From assembly GCA_905183005.1 (NCBI GenBank), contig CAJJDO010000058.1, forward strand, positions 3,706 to 67,705: a DNA stretch of 64,000 nt, written 5' to 3'. Below, in pieces: positions 59,431 to 64,000 of the stretch. How positions within the stretch are numbered: the stretch's first letter is position 1; each line of letters opens with the position of its first letter. The notes beneath the pieces were generated by a model. It was not told where the DNA came from, did not search any database, and worked only from the letters and a program-made list of their open reading frames with translations. This stretch comes from Paramecium pentaurelia. Taxonomy: Eukaryota; Ciliophora; Oligohymenophorea; Peniculida; Parameciidae. A program made the translations under genes and the position numbers.

Positions 59431-59524
<94 letters not shown>

Positions 59525-60277
59525 TCTATCTATTATTATTATTATTCATTATTATTTTATTCAATAATTTACTCTTTAATTGCTATTTATTCAATTTACT
59601 CCTTAGATTCTCCTTAAAATTCATTAAATATTCCAACCAATTTTTATGCCTTATTACATTCACTCTTTTTCAATGGCTTTAAATTCATCTACAAAATGTG
59701 AGCAGTATGCATCTCTCTTGCCATTATTAATTCTGAAACATCCTTAATCTGTTACCATACTTCACTTTCTATATATAGAAGTTCATTTTATACTAATATC
59801 ATAGATGTGCAAGTCATTTAATGGTCCATTATCATTAGCACCTCCAAATAAAAATAATTTTTCCTAATAATAAGTTAAAGTATGAGAATTTCTAGCTCTT
59901 GGTTTATTCTTTGATTTTATTATGGTTAACACTTTCTAAGCTGTATCTATCCTATAAAATTCGTCTGTGGATTAAGATTCCAAGAATTTTTAACCTCCAA
60001 ATATATAAACCATCTTATCATCACTTATACATGCTCCTTAACTTGAACGTGGTGTATAGAGCTATTAATTTTCTAGAGTCATTTCTTTCCAAATTCCTGC
60101 CAGATTGCCATCTTTAAGAGGTAAATGTAATGTCCAAAAATCATTTAATTCTTACAATCCGTTTTCAGATCGATTTACTCCTCCTATCACAATGTACTTT
60201 CCTTTATCATATTATAAAAAGTTGCATCCTCCTCTGGTAATTGGACATTCCTTTCCAATCAATTTTAATTCTTGCAT
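59062..60277 (-). CDS. kelch-repeat protein with 30-residue polyglutamine insert
   Basis: 396 aa after one 25-nt intron (59769-59793). Kelch blades show the G-G pairs: Y-I-V-I-G-G-V-N, V-Y-I-F-G-G-Q-K, L-F-L-F-G-G-A-N-D, L-I-I-L-G-G-R-N, I-W-I-F-G-G-C-D and I-I-I-F-G-G-C-T, each followed by a D-x-x-x-(Y/F) or W strand. Between blades three and four a Gln/Glu-rich loop of about 80 residues carries 30 consecutive glutamines (about residues 245-274), all TAA codons. The frame is correct on both sides of the tract. The propeller is otherwise intact, so the loop should project from it. Function unknown; kelch propellers bind actin or serve as E3 adaptors. Confidence 0.9.
59431..59520. repeat. (TTA)30 microsatellite = (TAA)30 on the coding strand
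   Basis: Thirty perfect TTA units on the plus strand. Read on the minus strand in the kelch frame they are 30 TAA codons, i.e. glutamine in the ciliate code. A shorter imperfect run (four TAA and a TAG) lies just upstream in the same frame. Confidence 0.97.
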
Positions 60278-60320
60278 ATTTATATATTTAATTATATATT
60301 TTATATATAGATATAGTAAA

Positions 60321-60593
60321 TCAGTCTTCTTCAAATTTTTGCATTTTTCTTCTTTAAACTATTGGATTGAATACTACTATAAATCTTAAAATACTTGTAT
60401 TTCTAAGTTTTGGAATCTTTTGCATTTTCTCAAGTGCTTGATTGTAAACGCTTATTCTCGATTTCACATCTTCATCAACCTTACACTCTATACTCACAAT
60501 TTATGATATAATACCTTGTAACATTTCATCCGTAATTGCTTATTCCCTGAATTTTTTATCAGAAATAACATTTTTAGTTACATGACAACCCAT
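60321..60593 (-). CDS. small acylated-type protein, 90 aa
   Basis: Single exon ATG 60593 to TGA 60321. M-G-C-H-V-T at the N-terminus fits N-myristoylation of Gly2 and palmitoylation of Cys3. The body is helical and ends basic (V-Q-R-R-K-M-Q-K-F). No domain recognised; a small membrane-tethered protein is the inference. Confidence 0.6.
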
Positions 60594-61097
60594 TAATAAA
60601 TATCAAAAAATACTTTATTAAATTAGATTCTAGAGTGGATTATGTTATGTGATAAATCTAATTAAAACATAAAAAATAACATTTTAATTAGAAATTTCAT
60701 TAAAAAGTATGGTTCATATTTACTAGTCTATGTTTCAGACATTAATAAAATCAACTCAACTTTTAATTAATAATTTTCATATTTTTTGAATTATTCTTTT
60801 TTTATAATTATGGATAATATCTAATCTTTTTAATTTGCTAATTTTATTAAATAAGTTTTCATGATATGAAATATTTGTTAATTTAAATTTGAAGAATAAA
60901 TAAAAAAATAGAATTACTAAATAATTACTTCTAAATTGCTTAATCAAAAGATTTAAGATGAATTAAATATATTATAATTATATATGCAAATATCTATTAA
61001 TAGTTTTTAAATAAAATTGATTAAAGATAGTTTTCTATAAAATGAAATGAAAATCTTTTATAATTATTATTTTAAGTTTTAAGTTTTTAGTTTTAAA
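60594..61097. other. intergenic region
   Basis: AT-rich, no feature identified. Confidence 0.55.
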
Positions 61098-63077
61098 TCA
61101 AAATAAATTTGAAAACTCTTTGAAAAGATCATCATTTGAAAGTCCATTTTTAATATCATCAATGTTTATTTTAAGTTAAATCAACATATCCTCCAAATTA
61201 AATAATCTATCCTTATCCAAACTATTCTAGAATTATTATTGATAAATTATTTACTTGTATTTTTTATTGCCATGTACTTTTTGTTAATAATACTTATTCT
61301 TCTTTAATTTCTATTAAGTTTAATTAAGATAATTTTATTAAGACTTATTTCATTTAAAAATAACTCAAAGTATCTTATTTATGCAATTATTTTTGTTGAT
61401 TCACTCTTTAGATTACTTGATGAAAATATGCATAATTGTAACCTTTTATGTGAATTTCAAGGGCAATCATTATTAAAAGTAATTTCAACTCATCATTAAA
61501 GTATTACAAAGAATTATGTTAAGGTTTATTATAGATCATATCATAAGCTAGTTTGATGTGATCTACATCAATTTAAGAAAATACACTCTTCTTTAAGAGT
61601 TATTCCCTAGCCAAAACAATAGCTGTTCTACAAACACTTAAAGTCTTACGAATATCAGTCGAAATTGTAGCAATTTTTTTGCCCAAATAATTTAAAGTAT
61701 TAGAAGCAAATAATTATTTAATTTTCTTAGTTTTCATCCTCTATTATAATATACTCTCTATTTAAGTACTATTGTAGGGCCTAAATACTATACGATGATT
61801 TCCTAATCTTGATTATAATTTAGGTTTAAGTCTTTCAGGAAAATCCATAGTATTTGCAATCATAATTATGATTAAATGTGCTTAAGGTTATTGAGGCCAA
61901 TCAACCAAATTATATAGAACTTATTAATCTGTTGTATAGAGATTATCACATTCATCTAATAAAACAACTTTATTTTATTGGATGGTTTCTAATTGACTAT
62001 TGAAGAGTTCAGCTTAAAAATAAAGTAAATCAAGTACTTAAAAGGATGCAAGATTTGATTCTAGAGGTTTCTTTTTTATTAGTGAATTTTTCATAAAGGA
62101 ATGGATAAATATCTTCAGGAGATCCTACATTCATGGCATTAAAATAAATGAACTCAAAGTTTAGTTTTTTGGATAATAATTTATTTTTGACTTCTAAGAC
62201 TGTAGCTGTTTTGCCTATTCCAGGAACTCCTGATATATCTATTCTATTAATGAAGTAAATATACATAATGCTTATTTTTATCCATTATTTTTGATGCCAT
62301 CCTCAATAAATCTTGTTATAAGAATCTTTTCTTGATCTCTACAAAGAATTTCATCAGGAACTGTACATTCAAGTAAGGATGTAAAACATTCCTCCATCAA
62401 AATTAATTTTTATTAAATATTATCAGGATGAGGGATTTGTATGTGTGTTGATTATTCATAATGTTCAGATGGGAAATTTTTTTCTGTTGTTAGTGAATGT
62501 TCTTTTTTATATTTATTCTATTTTGGCATTCCCAAAAGATTACATCTTGTTTGTATCATGGCCTGATTAATGAATTGACATTCTTCTTGTTCAATATCCA
62601 TTTGAATTTCTTTAGAATCTTCAGGGAAAGTTAATTTAGCAGCCCGAATACTCATTATCTTGGGTTTACTTAATTATCTGGAAATATTATTTGGAACTTC
62701 ACTTTTTTAGAGAGTAAATAACTGTGAAATCTAAGAAATTTGATCGGAACACTCTTCATCAATCACAATGTGTTAATATACCTTGTAAATTAGTTAATGT
62801 TAAAGAAGCGGGAATTCCTTTTTCATTTTAAGATTGAGGATGTTATTCATTGTTATTATATTAATCGTTTTAACTCTTAATGGATTCTTATTTGATTTTA
62901 TGTTCCTTTTGTTCTTTGGTTTTACTTTAGGCTCTTGTTAGATGTTTGGGTTAATAATCAATTTTGGCAGGTTTTTGTTTTTCTACTTTTGTCGACCTTT
63001 ATTCTTGAATTGCAATAATAATTAGTACATTTGTTAGTTCTTTTATTCTTCTTTTTGGCTCGCCTCCTACTTGGCAT
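61098..63077 (-). CDS. ORC1: origin recognition complex subunit 1 / CDC6-type AAA+ ATPase
   Basis: 615 aa after five introns (61227-61254, 62013-62037, 62239-62264, 62754-62781, 63004-63028). It starts with a strongly basic, nuclear-localisation-like stretch (M-P-S-R-R-R-A-K-K-K-N-K-R). The AAA+ core carries Walker A G-V-P-G-I-G-K-T (about residue 257), Walker B V-V-L-L-D-E-C-D, sensor 1 M-I-A-N-T-M-D, R-L-x-S-R-L-G (arginine-finger region) and sensor 2 T-D-I-R-K-T-L-S-V-C-R. A C-terminal winged-helix region follows. G-V-P-G-x-G-K-T-A-T-V and the N-terminal extension favour ORC1 over CDC6; no BAH domain is visible, as expected for ciliates where it may be absent. Loads MCM at replication origins. 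Confidence 0.9.
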
Positions 63078-63145
63078 TTTTAAATTTATAATACAAATAT
63101 ACAAATTTTTAACAGGAAAAAGTATTTAAATATTAATTTAATAAT

Positions 63146-64000
63146 TCATTTCCATATTTTAACACTCTATCTTTTTTAAGTCTTTCTATTATTAGGATCT
63201 AGATTCTCATCATATAGAAGAGTAAATCCTCCTACTTTTGTAGGTTGTTATTCTTAGAAATAATAAATATAACATTACATTTTTAATCATTATCAGGGAA
63301 ATCATCATTTGGTAATACTATATTATAAACATCATTGATCAAATTCATTTTTAGATTTTTATCAACAGGTGTTGTAGTAGTTAAAGATGGACTGGCATTG
63401 ATTTCTATAAGCCAAGGTTTAAGATTTGAATCAAGTAAAATATCATAACCATACATTTCAAAACAATGTTTATCATTCTATATTACAGCTTAAACAGACT
63501 AAATATATATATATTTAAATAATTACTTTTAATGAAGTTAACATAATGTTATGAATATCATCCATCATTTTATTTAATGCATCAGTTCCATATGCAGATT
63601 CTACATATAATTTGAGTGCATCAATAGAATATTTACCACCATGTTTTTAAGAATACTTATCACTGTATTATTATATAGCTACATTTGTAAGATGTACAAA
63701 CATATTCTCTATTTCAGCAACATCAGTAGTATATTATTCATTACAGAATCTACCAAATCCTTTATTATAAATCCAAACTTTTAATGGTTTGTAATTTGTA
63801 ACTAATACATACATTCTTAAATCAAATTTCTTTCCTCCAATTAATAATGGATTATCAATATATCTAGATACAACATAATTCTCCTTTGAAGCAAGATTTA
63901 ATTAAGTCATATTACTTGTTACTGTTGTTCCTGATATTTTTTTTAATTATTAAATTTTCCTTAACAAAAATATTCCTTTGCCTTAACTTCTAGCAGCTGG
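63146..64000 (-). CDS. tubulin tyrosine ligase-like enzyme (TTLL), 3' part
   Basis: Partial: the 5' end lies beyond the right edge. Two introns fit (63253-63278, 63499-63526). TTL-domain landmarks in order: P-A-A-R-S-Q-G-K-G-I (ATP-grasp glycine/lysine segment), V-V-S-R-Y-I-D-N-P-L-L-I-G-G-K-K-F-D-L-R, V-H-L-T-N-V-A-I-Q-Q-Y, and F-E-M-Y-G-Y-D-I-L-L-D then P-W-L-I-E-I-N-A-S-P-S-L. These supply the Mg/ATP ligands of tubulin polyglutamylases or glycylases. The C-terminal tail (V-G-G-F-T-L-L-Y-D) is like TTLL9-type ciliary enzymes, but subfamily assignment needs the missing half. Confidence 0.9.

Noticed and set aside
59416..59682. Plus-strand frame made mainly of consecutive leucines
   Set aside because: It is the antisense shadow of the (TAA)30 polyglutamine tract in the minus-strand kelch gene, whose frame is confirmed on both sides.
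1..64000. Telomeric repeats, transposon ends or rRNA genes
   Set aside because: No run of Paramecium-type telomere repeat (CCCCAA/CCCAAA), no transposase motif and no rRNA-like GC-rich conserved block was seen.

Overview
The window looks like ciliate macronuclear DNA, most likely Paramecium. It is very AT-rich. The conserved genes only read through if TAA and TAG encode glutamine and TGA is the sole stop. Almost every intron I could place is 20-35 nt, mostly GTA...TAG. Exon sums for nearly all models are exact multiples of three once these introns are removed. Because only TGA stops, chance frames of 60-200 codons are common here, so ORF length alone is weak evidence; I relied on conserved motifs and on intron/frame consistency. 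Intact genes with no interrupting insertions fit a macronuclear rather than a micronuclear assembly (inference).

Layout. 1-6.2 kb: a WD40 fragment at the left edge, a mitochondrial carrier, a secreted-looking protein with one unresolved frame change, a truncated thioredoxin-reductase fragment and a DUF1279 protein. 6.3-12.5 kb: a tightly packed plus-strand run ending in a SAYSvFN+SEC-C protein, then a poorly resolved (probably decayed) stretch and a coiled-coil gene. 13-19 kb: a calcium-dependent protein kinase, a VPS9 Rab GEF and a WD40 protein, all minus strand. 20.3-21.9 kb: seven tandem 248-bp units, each carrying one tRNA-like gene on the minus strand. 22-40.7 kb: a BAR/SNX-like unknown, branched-chain aminotransferase, a coiled-coil protein, PKG, an SNF1/AMPK-like kinase with KA1, a cyclic-nucleotide-gated channel, PP1, an ankyrin protein and a charged unknown. 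41.6-50.3 kb: an ARM-like protein, coiled coils, PP2C and a Nup93/NIC96-type nucleoporin. 50.5-64 kb: a UBA-containing SNF1-like kinase, a PX protein, a second kinase, NAE1, SEC13, a kelch protein with a 30-glutamine tract written entirely in TAA codons, ORC1 and a tubulin tyrosine ligase-like enzyme cut by the right edge.

Functionally it is ordinary housekeeping plus the expanded signalling repertoire typical of Paramecium (five kinases, two phosphatases, one channel). The least ordinary items are the tRNA-like array with non-canonical conserved positions and flanking inverted repeats, the TAA-only polyglutamine tract, two divergent gene pairs whose start codons are only 19 and 22 bp apart, and a plus-strand gene run with overlapping or near-zero spacing.
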